Assembly (NCBI RefSeq): GCF_004327985.1
Contig: NZ_SJDL01000035.1
Coordinates: 1-57,592, forward strand
Direction: 5' to 3'
Length of the DNA stretch: 57,592 bases
DNA from: Marinobacter halodurans
Lineage (GTDB): Bacteria; Pseudomonadota; Gammaproteobacteria; Pseudomonadales; Oleiphilaceae
Shown here: positions 1 to 7,909 of the stretch, one piece after another
Numbering within the stretch: the first letter of the stretch is position 1
Layout: every line of letters starts with the position of its first letter
The notes under the pieces: model-generated
Told to the model about the DNA's origin: nothing
Databases searched by the model: none
What the model saw: only the letters and a program-made list of their open reading frames with translations
Program-made: the position numbers and the translations under genes

Positions 1-1854
1 TGGCAGGAGCTGCTGGGCGTGGAGCGGGTGAGCCGGCACGACAACTTCTTTGCCCTGGGCGGTCACTCGCTGTTGGCGGTGCGGCTGATCGAGCGGATGC
101 GCCAGGCGGAGCTGCAGGCGGACGTGCAGGTGCTGTTCAAGCATCCAAGTCTCGCTGAACTGGCCAAGAACGTCTCTTTGGCTCAGAAGGTTTCAAGCCA
201 TCAGGCTTTGGCATTACGCACAACGGGTTTCCGCAAGCCCCTGTTTATTGTCCATGACGGTCTGGGGCTTGACTCCTATATCTCCGGGCTTGCCGATCAT
301 ATTGACAGCGATACGCCGATCTACGGTTTGTCTGCAATTCCTGCAGATGAGCCTCAGCCGCCAACACTCCAGGAACAGGCATGTCGCCACGTGAAGATGA
401 TACGTGATGTCCAGCCGGAAGGCCCCTATCGAATTGCAGGTTGGTGTGCCGGCGGTTTCTTTGCATACGAAATTGCCGTCCAGTTGCTGGGCCAGGACCA
501 ACAGGTGGAGTTTGTCGGGCTGTTTGATTCCTACGCGCCCGAGACTCGGAACCTGAGGGAAGACTGGACGGTGAATACGTTCTTATTGGAGTTCTGTAAT
601 GAACTTGGCCGCACGAAGGGCTTGGCCGAATCCTGTGCGAGCATGGCGAATGAGCTTGGTTTCTTTGATCTTCTTGAAAGGTTCAGGGAGATGCGTGCGC
701 TTCCCGAAAAGCTAGAATCCCTGAAGGATGAACAAATATGGCAGCTTTCCAATCGATGTGTCGTGATCTCGAAAGCGATTAGTGCCTATTCACGCTTTCC
801 TGTTCCCATGCCCATACATCTCTTCATTGCCGAGGAAAAGGCGCCAGGCGGAATTGAAACCGATGATGCCATGGGGTGGACGTCGACCATGCCATCCCAT
901 TTGATTCGCAAGGTAAAAGTGCCGGGGAATCACGAAACCATGGTTAAAGGGCATGCTCCCACCCTGGGCAGCGCCATCAATCAGGCTCTCAGTGAGGTAG
1001 AAGCCACGGATTTCCCAAAACAGGAAGCCGCTTACCGGCCGTTGGTCAGCCTGCAAACAGGGCGGGTGAATGAGGTTCCTGTTGTGTGCCTTCCAGGCGC
1101 GGGCGACAGCGTGATCAGTATGATGGGGCTTGTCGACGCCATCGGCACTGATCGACCTGCTTATGGCCTGCAGCCGCGTGGTTTGGAAGGTAACGGTACC
1201 GTTCCACACAGCACTGTCGAGGCTGCGGCAGCCTGTTACCTGGATGCGATTGCGGATATCGTTGCGCGGGGGCCGGTCCACTTGATCGGGCATTCCTTCG
1301 GTGGCTGGGTGGCCTTTGAAATGGCCCTCAGGTTGCAGATGGCCGGACGGTCCGTTGCCTCGCTGATGCTCATTGATTCTCATCCCCCGCTGCCGCCATC
1401 GCCCTATACGAGTGATGATGTCCTGACCGAATTACTTGATGCCCTGGAGCTTTCGTCGGGTCAGTGCCTGGCGTCAGCAAAAAGCCTTCTTCGTGGCAAG
1501 AGCGACAAGGAACAGCTGGAAATTCTGTGTCAAGCAATGGTCGATACGAGCCAGGTCCCCGCCAGCGCGAGCCCAGAAATGTTCCAGGGCGTTTTGCGCA
1601 CTTTCGCCGCAGGGCTTCGCACCAGCTACCGTCCTTCTCATTCGTACGAACACCCGCTGCATATGGTGCTTTGCCCGGATCCTCGCAAAGACGGCCCGTC
1701 GAATGAACAGACTTTCGCGAAACACATTGAATCCTGGCGTGAGTTTGCGCCCGAATTGAAGTGCCAGGAGGTGCGAGGCAATCATTTCACCATTTTGAGA
1801 CCGCCCTATGTCGCTGATCTCTCTAAATGGTGGAAGGCAAACTGTCTTTTGTAA
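1..1854 (+). CDS. Nonribosomal peptide synthetase, C-terminal fragment (carrier protein + tandem thioesterases)
   Basis: The reading frame is open from base 1, so the 5' part lies outside the window. Numbering from base 1, a peptidyl carrier domain carries the phosphopantetheine motif GGHSLL with Ser23. Two alpha/beta-hydrolase thioesterase domains follow. TE1 (about residues 78-330) has GWCAGG with Cys149 where Ser is usual, and a GNHE motif with His311. TE2 (about 350-617) has GHSFGG with Ser432 and GNHF with His595. The protein ends after TE2, so this is the last module of the assembly line, releasing (and perhaps cyclising) the peptide. Tandem terminal TEs are known from lipopeptide and depsipeptide synthetases, where one cyclises and the other hydrolyses; that division of labour here is inference. 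panD and an exporter follow on the same strand. Confidence 0.93.
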   Translation, partial: WQELLGVERVSRHDNFFALGGHSLLAVRLIERMRQAELQADVQVLFKHPSLAELAKNVSLAQKVSSHQALALRTTGFRKPLFIVHDGLGLDSYISGLADHIDSDTPIYGLSAIPADEPQPPTLQEQACRHVKMIRDVQPEGPYRIAGWCAGGFFAYEIAVQLLGQDQQVEFVGLFDSYAPETRNLREDWTVNTFLLEFCNELGRTKGLAESCASMANELGFFDLLERFREMRALPEKLESLKDEQIWQLSNRCVVISKAISAYSRFPVPMPIHLFIAEEKAPGGIETDDAMGWTSTMPSHLIRKVKVPGNHETMVKGHAPTLGSAINQALSEVEATDFPKQEAAYRPLVSLQTGRVNEVPVVCLPGAGDSVISMMGLVDAIGTDRPAYGLQPRGLEGNGTVPHSTVEAAAACYLDAIADIVARGPVHLIGHSFGGWVAFEMALRLQMAGRSVASLMLIDSHPPLPPSPYTSDDVLTELLDALELSSGQCLASAKSLLRGKSDKEQLEILCQAMVDTSQVPASASPEMFQGVLRTFAAGLRTSYRPSHSYEHPLHMVLCPDPRKDGPSNEQTFAKHIESWREFAPELKCQEVRGNHFTILRPPYVADLSKWWKANCLL

Positions 1855-1922
1855 CGCATCTCGCAGTAATGACTGATGCATCTCTCTTCATTGGAAACGA
1901 CGTTGTGTACCTGGAGGTAGGA

Positions 1923-2291
1923 ATGTATACCAAAATGCTAAAAGCCAAGATCCACCGCGCGACGGTAACTCAGGTCGAGCTGGATTACGAAGGGTCCTGC
2001 GGGATTGATCGCAATCTGCTGGAAAAGTCCGGTATTCGTCCGAATGAACAGATCGACGTTTACAATATAACCAACGGCAAACGTCTCACGACCTACGCTA
2101 TCGTTGCGCCGGCGGGCAGCGGCATGATCTCTCTCAATGGCGCCGCTGCCCACTATGCCAAGCCCGGCCACTTGGTCATTGTCTGTGCCTATGGTCTGTA
2201 CGCCGAATCTGAACTGGACGCGTATGAGCCGGTGATCGTACATGTGGACCCCCAGAATCGGGTCCGCGAAGTTCGGCCGGAATACCTGTGA
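1923..2291 (+). CDS. panD: Aspartate 1-decarboxylase (pyruvoyl proenzyme)
   Basis: The 122-residue product matches PanD in length and sequence. PanD decarboxylates L-aspartate to beta-alanine, normally for pantothenate and coenzyme A. The proenzyme self-cleaves between Gly and Ser in the YEGSCGID motif (residues 22-29) to form the pyruvoyl cofactor. N-terminal KAKIHRATVT and the later NGAAA segment are also typical. The start at 1923 follows a strong GGAGGT ribosome site at 1912-1917. It lies 68 bp after the NRPS stop, on the same strand, and no panB or panC is nearby. A likely role is to supply beta-alanine for the peptide product or extra phosphopantetheine for the carrier domains. Both are inferences. 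Confidence 0.93.
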   Translation: MYTKMLKAKIHRATVTQVELDYEGSCGIDRNLLEKSGIRPNEQIDVYNITNGKRLTTYAIVAPAGSGMISLNGAAAHYAKPGHLVIVCAYGLYAESELDAYEPVIVHVDPQNRVREVRPEYL

Positions 2292-2387
2292 GTTGCGGTT
2301 GTTGTCCTTTTTCCACGGGTATATCAACGCCACAGTCGGATGGCGAACAATCCTTCATACAGTGTGTGCAAGCATGAGGAGAAGATA

Positions 2388-2717
2388 ATGAGTAAGCTCG
2401 TCGACAAGCTGTTGATCGGAGCCCATCCCGTGATTCTGGAGCGCATAACGAATGCGCAGGAATTGAAGGAAGGAATTGATGTTGGGATGGTTCATATCCG
2501 ATTCCCGAATACGCGTGGTGGGACCGTACTTGGTATCCCGGTCAACAGCGATGAGCTGGAGACCGACAGTGTGGATTTCGAGAAAGGGAACGGGACTCTG
2601 AAGCTTACCGGAGACATTGTTCTCGACTATGTGGCTTTGCGGTGTACTGCCAAGATCGACCTGAACTCGTTGCAGGCGGAAGTGTCGTTGGAAAAGAAAT
2701 CACCGATGACCGTGTAA
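2388..2717 (+). CDS. Uncharacterised 109-residue protein of the NRPS locus
   Basis: I do not recognise this family. The start at 2388 is preceded by GAGGAGAAG (2376-2384). The product is soluble, with no signal peptide, membrane helix or cysteine cluster except one Cys near residue 90. Alternating hydrophobic/polar stretches such as VGMVHIRF and GTLKLTGDIVL suggest a small mostly beta fold. It is not MbtH: it lacks the conserved Trp/Pro pattern of that family. It sits between panD and an ABC exporter, all in one direction with short gaps, so it probably belongs to the peptide locus. Its base composition resembles those neighbours. A carrier, cyclase-like or accessory binding role cannot be told apart from sequence alone. 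Confidence 0.7.
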   Translation: MSKLVDKLLIGAHPVILERITNAQELKEGIDVGMVHIRFPNTRGGTVLGIPVNSDELETDSVDFEKGNGTLKLTGDIVLDYVALRCTAKIDLNSLQAEVSLEKKSPMTV

Positions 2718-2822
2718 TCCGGGCCTGTGGCCAGGTATGGGACTTCGTTGAAATTTATGCCGATAGCACAACGCAAGACAAGTTGGTTCGCCGGCAGATC
2801 GGCTGGCTTCAGAGGAGTAGAT

Positions 2823-4583
2823 ATGGAACCCAAGCGTTCTTATCGGGACTTGTGGCAACTAATCCGAACAGCAAAGCCGTCTGCAAGGATGCTGTTGCTG
2901 GGCGCCACGCTTTCGATTGCCGGAGGGCTCGGAATGCTTGCGTACCCCCTTGTTACCAAGCATCTTATTGATGCATTGAACGGAGGCGGCATTGGTGTCG
3001 ATCTAACGGATACGATTGCGGTCCTTGTCCTGGTTGTAGTGGGGGCCTCCGTGGTTCGGGCGGCTGGGGAGTATGTGCTATCGCGGATCGGTTACCAAAT
3101 CGTTGCGGAGCTGCGTCATGCATTAACTGGGAAGATTTTGGCGCTTCCAGTGTCTTCATTTGACGAAGAGGAAACCGGTGACCGGGTCAGTCGCGTTATC
3201 GGTGATTGTCAAACCATATCGGGTCTTGCCACCGGGCAGTTCGTAGGCGTGATCCGTAGTGCAATTGTGCTTATCGGGTCGATTGTAGTACTCGCCCTGC
3301 TCGACTTGAAGTTGACGATGATCATGCTGACGACGACTTTGTTGGCCTTCCTTATCATCTTGTCAATCGTGGTCAAACTGGAACCACTGGCGAAAAGCGT
3401 GCAGGGCCAGACGGCGAAGTTGAGCAGCATACTCACACAGATTTTTTCCGAGATCCGTCTTGTCAAGGCGTTCACGGCGGAACACAAAGAAAAGGCACGT
3501 TGCAAAGAAGTGATTGATTCGCTGACGGTTTTCGGATGTCGCAACATGAGGATCATCTCATCCTTGGAGCCGATAAGGGACATGGCATTGATCGGTTGTG
3601 TACTGATCATTCTGATCTACGGTGGCACCAGGATCGGCCAGAGCGATCTGAGCGTCGGGACCTTGACGGCCTTTATCTTGTATATCTTCAATATTGTCAC
3701 CCCGCTAGGGCAACTGAGCAATTTTGCGGCGGAGCTTCAGCGGGCCAAGGGCGCATCTCGACGAATCGCCGAGATTCTTCGAGAGCAGAATGAGTATGAC
3801 GTTTCAGGCCGAAATGAACGGCCGGCTTCAGACATTCTCGAATTTCGGGACGTTTGCTTTTCCTACAAGGGGGGCAGGGCACCCGTTCTCCGGGGAGTGG
3901 ATTTGCGTATCGAGCCTGGTACAACGACGGCTCTTGTTGGCAGGACGGGGAGCGGGAAAACCACGATCCTTTCCTTGATCGAGCGTTTTTACGTACCTGT
4001 GAAGGGGGAGATCACATTCGGCGGAAAACCGATCACGGATATCGATCTTATGACGTGGCGCAAGAGTATCGGATATGTTTCGCAAGCGGCATCCGTGATA
4101 CCCGGTAGCGTTCGGGACAACATCACTTACGGCCTTTCCAGGCGCGTTTCCGAGAAAGAATTGAGAAGCGCCGCGGAGAAGGCCGGCGCATTGTCATTCA
4201 TTCTGGATCTTCCCCAGGGATTCGATTCCATGCTGATCGAGCAGGGAAATAATTTATCTGGCGGGCAACGTCAGAGGATCGCCATCGCGCGGGTGTTCCT
4301 TCGTAATCCCGATTTTCTCATTCTGGATGAGGCGACTTCCAGTCTGGACGGGGAAACAGAACACGTCGTCAGGACTGCGCTCAAGAGTCTGATGGAGGGG
4401 CGGACCAATATTGTGGTCGCTCACCGGCTGTATACAATCACGCAAGCGGATCGGATCTATTATCTTGAGGACGGTGAAGTCGCCGGTGCCGGTACTCATA
4501 AAGAACTGCTGTGCTCTCAGCCGGGGTATGCATCCTTGGTGGAGCATCAGTTCCAGCAGGTTCGGGAAAAGGAATCTGCGTAG
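2823..4583 (+). CDS. ABC exporter, fused permease and ATPase (MsbA/MdlB type)
   Basis: A complete half-transporter of 586 residues that would act as a dimer in the inner membrane. Residues about 15-320 form a six-helix exporter domain. The ATPase follows with Walker A GRTGSGKTT (about 373-381), signature LSGGQRQR (about 478), Walker B LILDEAT (about 498) and the switch His in VVAHRL. The start at 2823 (MEPKRSYRDL) is chosen because AGAGGAG lies at 2811-2817; an upstream in-frame ATG at 2727 has no comparable site and would add an atypical 32-residue leader. Its position right after the synthetase and panD suggests export of the peptide product. The substrate is inference; the architecture also fits lipid or multidrug exporters. 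Confidence 0.9.
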   Translation: MEPKRSYRDLWQLIRTAKPSARMLLLGATLSIAGGLGMLAYPLVTKHLIDALNGGGIGVDLTDTIAVLVLVVVGASVVRAAGEYVLSRIGYQIVAELRHALTGKILALPVSSFDEEETGDRVSRVIGDCQTISGLATGQFVGVIRSAIVLIGSIVVLALLDLKLTMIMLTTTLLAFLIILSIVVKLEPLAKSVQGQTAKLSSILTQIFSEIRLVKAFTAEHKEKARCKEVIDSLTVFGCRNMRIISSLEPIRDMALIGCVLIILIYGGTRIGQSDLSVGTLTAFILYIFNIVTPLGQLSNFAAELQRAKGASRRIAEILREQNEYDVSGRNERPASDILEFRDVCFSYKGGRAPVLRGVDLRIEPGTTTALVGRTGSGKTTILSLIERFYVPVKGEITFGGKPITDIDLMTWRKSIGYVSQAASVIPGSVRDNITYGLSRRVSEKELRSAAEKAGALSFILDLPQGFDSMLIEQGNNLSGGQRQRIAIARVFLRNPDFLILDEATSSLDGETEHVVRTALKSLMEGRTNIVVAHRLYTITQADRIYYLEDGEVAGAGTHKELLCSQPGYASLVEHQFQQVREKESA

Positions 4584-4616
4584 AAGATAAAAATTGCCGT
4601 TATTTGGGAAACGATT

Positions 4617-5543
4617 ATGACTAATAAGATTGTAAGGGTGATCGATCTTGTTCCGGGCAAGGTCGAAACCGTGCGTAGCATTGACGCAAACTCTCTGAAT
4701 GCCCAACAATTCTGGACCGAATTTGTTCTCACCCATACCCCGGTTATCATTAAAGGCGCTATTAGCGACTGGCCGGCAGTGGAAAAATGGAAGATGGCCG
4801 GCTATCTCGAATCCCGCGTGGATGATGAGAAGGTGAATATGTCCAGAACCTTCAATGCACTCCCCATGGATATCTATTATGACACCGCTCTATATGAGCA
4901 AAGGCTGGCCGATTGTCTGAGGGAATTGTATAGCGCAGATGACGATATGACGTTATCTATCCCTGCTACTCAGATTCCTGAGCAATGGGAAGAAGATATT
5001 GGCGACTACTCATTCATAAGTAAGGCGTTTGAGGAGCGTCCTCTTTTTTATGTAGGGAAGCGAGTCTTCATCTATAAGAATGCATCGACCGATTGGCATT
5101 TTCATCCAACCGATGAAACGATTACGAGCCAAATCGTAGGATCGAAGAAGGTATCGCTGTTTCGCCTCAATAAAGGCGATTGGCGAGGATTTTCCCGCCC
5201 TATCTCGTCGAATCTTCACCACATGTCTTGCGGGAGGGAGTTTTTCCCAAAAGATCGCCAGATTACGAAATATGAAGGTATTATCGAGGCTGGTGACTCC
5301 ATCTACATCCCGCCGTTTTGGTGGCATGGGATTGACCCAGTCAACGCTGAGCCCGGGGTCACCTATGCCCATTGTTTCAGAACACCGATTACCCGCTTCG
5401 GCGATTGGAATGAGCCGATCATCAAGGGGGCGATAAAGACCGTCATGCTTCAGGCCCCGATGGTTCTGATCCCACTGCTGGCGCGTGTTGCGTACAGCAC
5501 GTACCGGCGTAAGAAAGCCAACGAAAAATGGTGGCCCATATAA
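4617..5543 (+). CDS. Cupin/JmjC-like metal enzyme (cupin_8 type), putative tailoring oxygenase
   Basis: A 308-residue protein. Its N-terminal half has the layout of cupin_8/JmjC-like proteins (TPVIIKGAISDWPA near residue 41). The metal site reads WHFHPTDE, giving His161, His163 and Glu167, with IPPFWWH supplying His237. Most JmjC-type 2-oxoglutarate oxygenases have H-x-D/E plus a distal His. The HxH-x3-E...H arrangement here is closer to the germin-type three-His-one-Glu cupin site. The last 35 residues are hydrophobic then basic (LIPLLARVAYSTYRRKK), perhaps membrane-associated. It lies 33 bp after the exporter gene and is probably the last gene of that transcript. Hydroxylation of an amino acid or of the peptide is a reasonable guess; the substrate is unknown. 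Confidence 0.75.
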   Translation: MTNKIVRVIDLVPGKVETVRSIDANSLNAQQFWTEFVLTHTPVIIKGAISDWPAVEKWKMAGYLESRVDDEKVNMSRTFNALPMDIYYDTALYEQRLADCLRELYSADDDMTLSIPATQIPEQWEEDIGDYSFISKAFEERPLFYVGKRVFIYKNASTDWHFHPTDETITSQIVGSKKVSLFRLNKGDWRGFSRPISSNLHHMSCGREFFPKDRQITKYEGIIEAGDSIYIPPFWWHGIDPVNAEPGVTYAHCFRTPITRFGDWNEPIIKGAIKTVMLQAPMVLIPLLARVAYSTYRRKKANEKWWPI

Positions 5544-5646
5544 CCATCGCCGAGAAAGCATATTTTGTTACAAATTCATGTCATGGCATGTATTTTATTA
5601 TTGAAAATTACCATTGGCGGGAAGTTTTTAATATTTTTTGAATGGG

Positions 5647-5679
5647 CAACCAAATGAACCTGCTTGATTCATTTGGTTG
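5647..5679. repeat. Perfect 12-bp inverted repeat (hairpin or operator)
   Basis: The arm CAACCAAATGAA (5647-5658) is repeated exactly as TTCATTTGGTTG at 5668-5679 around a 9-nt loop. It is not followed by a T-tract on the + strand. On the - strand it is followed by A-rich rather than T-rich sequence. A classical intrinsic terminator is therefore not well supported, and a regulator site or an RNA hairpin ending the upstream transcript remains possible. Confidence 0.75.
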
Positions 5680-5735
5680 ATTTACAATAGGCATTAACCT
5701 GCGTTACCTAAATAACTTTTAGAAGGGGCCTGTGT

Positions 5736-5858
5736 ATGAATAATGCGCCTATATTAGATGCAGCTGAAACCCTGACCGGGAAATCGCAATTTGTCGGAGC
5801 GATGGATGCGCCGAAAATTACCTTCCCTGGACCTCTTGATGAGGAGCGTGGTGTCTAG
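5736..5858 (+). CDS. Possible 40-residue peptide or 5' remnant of a broken gene
   Basis: An ATG at 5736 is preceded by AGAAGGGG (5721-5728) and runs 40 codons to a TAG at 5856. The peptide is acidic, with motifs FVGAMDAPKI and FPGPLDEERG and no cysteine. After the stop another frame stays open to about 6069 (WAEKYNSKAVYG onward, basic and aromatic-rich), so the ORF may be the start of a frameshifted gene. No known family is recognised. The ribosome site and start are the only positive signs of translation. Confidence 0.35.
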   Translation: MNNAPILDAAETLTGKSQFVGAMDAPKITFPGPLDEERGV

Positions 5859-6257
5859 GGCTTTGGGCTGAAAAATATAACTCCAAAGCCGTTTATGGCC
5901 ATCATTTAAAACGGCATCTAATCGGCAGAGTAGATGGTGAAAAGAAGAGCTATTCTTTTTGCGGACGGCTCCGGTTTTATTTCTACAACAGTTCGATTCC
6001 TGGTATCCAAAATCAATTGCGCAAGAACAAGTCCTCGGCATCTTTGATAATAATGCAGGCTTGTTGGTAAGAGTCTGTTCCGTTAATGCTCCCTAAATCC
6101 GTGTAATGCTGTTTGCCATCGGAAAAGCATGTTATTGGAATAAGATAGATTAGCTCCGACTTGTTAAGCGGAGCGCGTACCTGTTGGCTCGTTTTCGCCT
6201 GAAATCTCTAGATTCATGCTTAACGTCATTGGAGCAAACAATCATGGGGAGGCGTAT

Positions 6258-6383
6258 ATGGGTTGCAGAGGTTTTTTTTCATCAAATGCATTTAACTCTC
6301 ACCAACAGTCAAATATGCAAATAAATACTACACATCAACCATTACAAAAAACCATAAGGGCGCGCGAACCTAAAACACAATAA
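6258..6383 (+). CDS. Doubtful 41-residue ORF
   Basis: An ATG at 6258 follows GGGGAGG (6247-6252) at a short distance and runs 41 codons to TAA at 6381. The predicted peptide starts MGCRGFF and is rich in Asn, Gln and Ser with a basic end. It has no recognised domain. The purine-rich leader makes translation possible, but chance ORFs of this size are expected in AT-rich DNA. Confidence 0.2.
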   Translation: MGCRGFFSSNAFNSHQQSNMQINTTHQPLQKTIRAREPKTQ

Positions 6384-6505
6384 GATCTAAATCGAAATCT
6401 GGCTGAGTTTAGTGACGAAAGTGAAGCTCGTCAGTGTTCCAGTAAACCCACCGAAAAAATGGGAGTGCCCATTTAACCCGGTTGAAACAAATCGAGGAGA
6501 CAACG

Positions 6506-7267
6506 ATGGATATTAAGAAGGGATCGGTATTGATAACAGGGGCCTCTTCAGGTTTCGGGTTGGCAACAGCTAAAAGGTTTTTGAGCGAAGGTATACGAGT
6601 AATAGCTATAGCTAGGCGAATGGAGAGATTAAATGAATTGAAAGAAGAGCACGGAGACCAGGTTTTAGTTGGAACAGTTGACGTTAGGAATAAGGATGAA
6701 GTTGAAGGATTCCTGTCAAAATTAGAAGAACCATTTTCAAATATTGACTGCCTAATTAACAATGCTGGGCTTTCGCTTGGTTTCGGTCCAGCTCAATCAA
6801 ACTCGCTAGATGACTGGGAGCAAATAATAGATACAAACATAAAAGGGTTATTGTATTGTACGCATGCGGTACTTCCTTCGATGATAAAAAAAGATCGAGG
6901 GCAGATAATTAACATTGGTTCTATTGCAGCGTATTATCCATATGTCGGTGGGAATGTATATGCAGCGTCAAAAGCCTTCGTTAATAGTTTTTCCCTAAAC
7001 CTGAAATCCGATCTCACTGGCACGGGTGTAAGGGTTTGCTGCGTGGCTCCTGGCATGTCAAAAACGGAGTTTGCCTTAGTGCGATTCAAAGGAGATCAAA
7101 GTAAAGCAAACGCTTTGTATAGTGGGAAAGAGTATCTTAGACCTGAAGACGTGGCCGAAAGTGTTTATTGGTGTTACGCAGCTCCAGCTCATGTCAATAT
7201 TAACGTACTTGAAGTGATCCCAACTAGACAGCATTTTTCACTTGGATTTCCCACTGTGACAGGATAG
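6506..7267 (+). CDS. Short-chain dehydrogenase/reductase (YdfG-like)
   Basis: A 253-residue classical SDR that would oxidise or reduce an alcohol/carbonyl using NAD(P). The Rossmann motif TGASSGFG lies at residues 11-18, followed by NNAG near 86, the catalytic Ser in NIGSIAAYY, and YAASK with the catalytic Tyr and Lys. The ARRMERL segment after the second strand suggests NADP(H) preference, as in YdfG-like 3-hydroxy acid dehydrogenases. The ATG at 6506 is chosen over an upstream TTG at 6482 because GAGGAGA sits at 6494-6500. Codon use is strongly A/T-ending, unlike the GC-rich genes on both sides, which points to transfer. Its substrate, and whether it belongs to the peptide locus, are unknown. 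Confidence 0.88.
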   Translation: MDIKKGSVLITGASSGFGLATAKRFLSEGIRVIAIARRMERLNELKEEHGDQVLVGTVDVRNKDEVEGFLSKLEEPFSNIDCLINNAGLSLGFGPAQSNSLDDWEQIIDTNIKGLLYCTHAVLPSMIKKDRGQIINIGSIAAYYPYVGGNVYAASKAFVNSFSLNLKSDLTGTGVRVCCVAPGMSKTEFALVRFKGDQSKANALYSGKEYLRPEDVAESVYWCYAAPAHVNINVLEVIPTRQHFSLGFPTVTG

Positions 7268-7319
7268 TTGTCGTGTCAATTGATTCAATCAATTTTGAGC
7301 GGTGGGCGAAAGTGCGGGC

Positions 7320-7784
7320 TGTGTGGCGCGTTATTCGAGAGCACCGGGATGGCAGATGAGAGCGCCGATGAACTGTCGTGTGTCGGAGTTGGTTGAGGTG
7401 ACCGACATTACGGATGCGACCCCGTAACTTGGCGCAAACAGGCCAGAACCGCGGGAGCCGTATGGGAAGCAGGCCGATCAGTGGTCGAGCCAAGACAAGT
7501 TTCGCGTGGTATTGGAAAACGCCGGACTCAATGAGTCTGAGCTAGCGGAATACTGCCGGCGCAAAGGTCCGTATGTCGAGCAGATCAAGGCGTGGCGCAG
7601 TGGCTGCGAGCAGGCTAACCGCGCGGCCAAAGCCGTCAAGACCCGAGCTGAGCGGGAAGAGGAAAGGGCGGCCAGGCAGCGGATCAGGCAGTTAGAACGC
7701 GAGTTGCGCCACAAAGATGTGGTCCTGGCGGAGACCGCCTGCTATGTTGCCTGGATATACGGACCGCTGATCGCTTTAGCGTAA
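7320..7784 (+). pseudogene. IS3-family transposase OrfA remnant, frameshifted
   Basis: Pieces of an IS3-type OrfA (helix-turn-helix plus leucine-zipper protein) appear in order but in different frames. RYSRAPGW...RVSELVEVTDITDAT is encoded from about 7329 to 7424, then TWRKQAR after a frame change near 7424. ADQWSSQDKF...LNESELAEYCRRKG...EQIKAW follows from about 7473 in the original frame, with a charged coiled-coil segment to 7784. At least two frameshifts break it, and OrfB with its DDE domain is missing. No clear terminal inverted repeats were found. It marks an old insertion at the edge between the NRPS/SDR patch and the cobalamin genes. The 125 bp after it, up to cobS, show nothing recognisable. 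Confidence 0.8.
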
Positions 7785-7909
7785 TTCCTAACTTCATGTT
7801 CAGGTTTGTTCCAAAATGGTCGATAAAGCCCTATCTCTCAAGAGCGCGCCTGCCGGCGAGCAGGAATTGCGCTACGGGTGGGAAGCCAAGGCCCAGGTTC
7901 TGATTTGAC

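Larger units (their letters stand above)
5544..6505. other. AT-rich intergenic stretch after the NRPS locus
   Basis: About 960 bp without a convincing full-length gene and clearly richer in A+T than both sides. It holds a perfect 12-bp inverted repeat (5647-5679), a 40-codon ORF with a plausible ribosome site (5736-5858), some 200 bp of open but unmatched frame after it, and a 41-codon ORF (6258-6383). Composition and small broken frames suggest decayed or imported DNA rather than a designed spacer. Confidence 0.6.

Noticed and set aside
790-1383. Long open frame of 197 codons on the - strand inside the NRPS gene
   Set aside because: It lies wholly under the thioesterase coding frame, has no ribosome site and resembles no family; GC-rich genes commonly give such open antisense frames.
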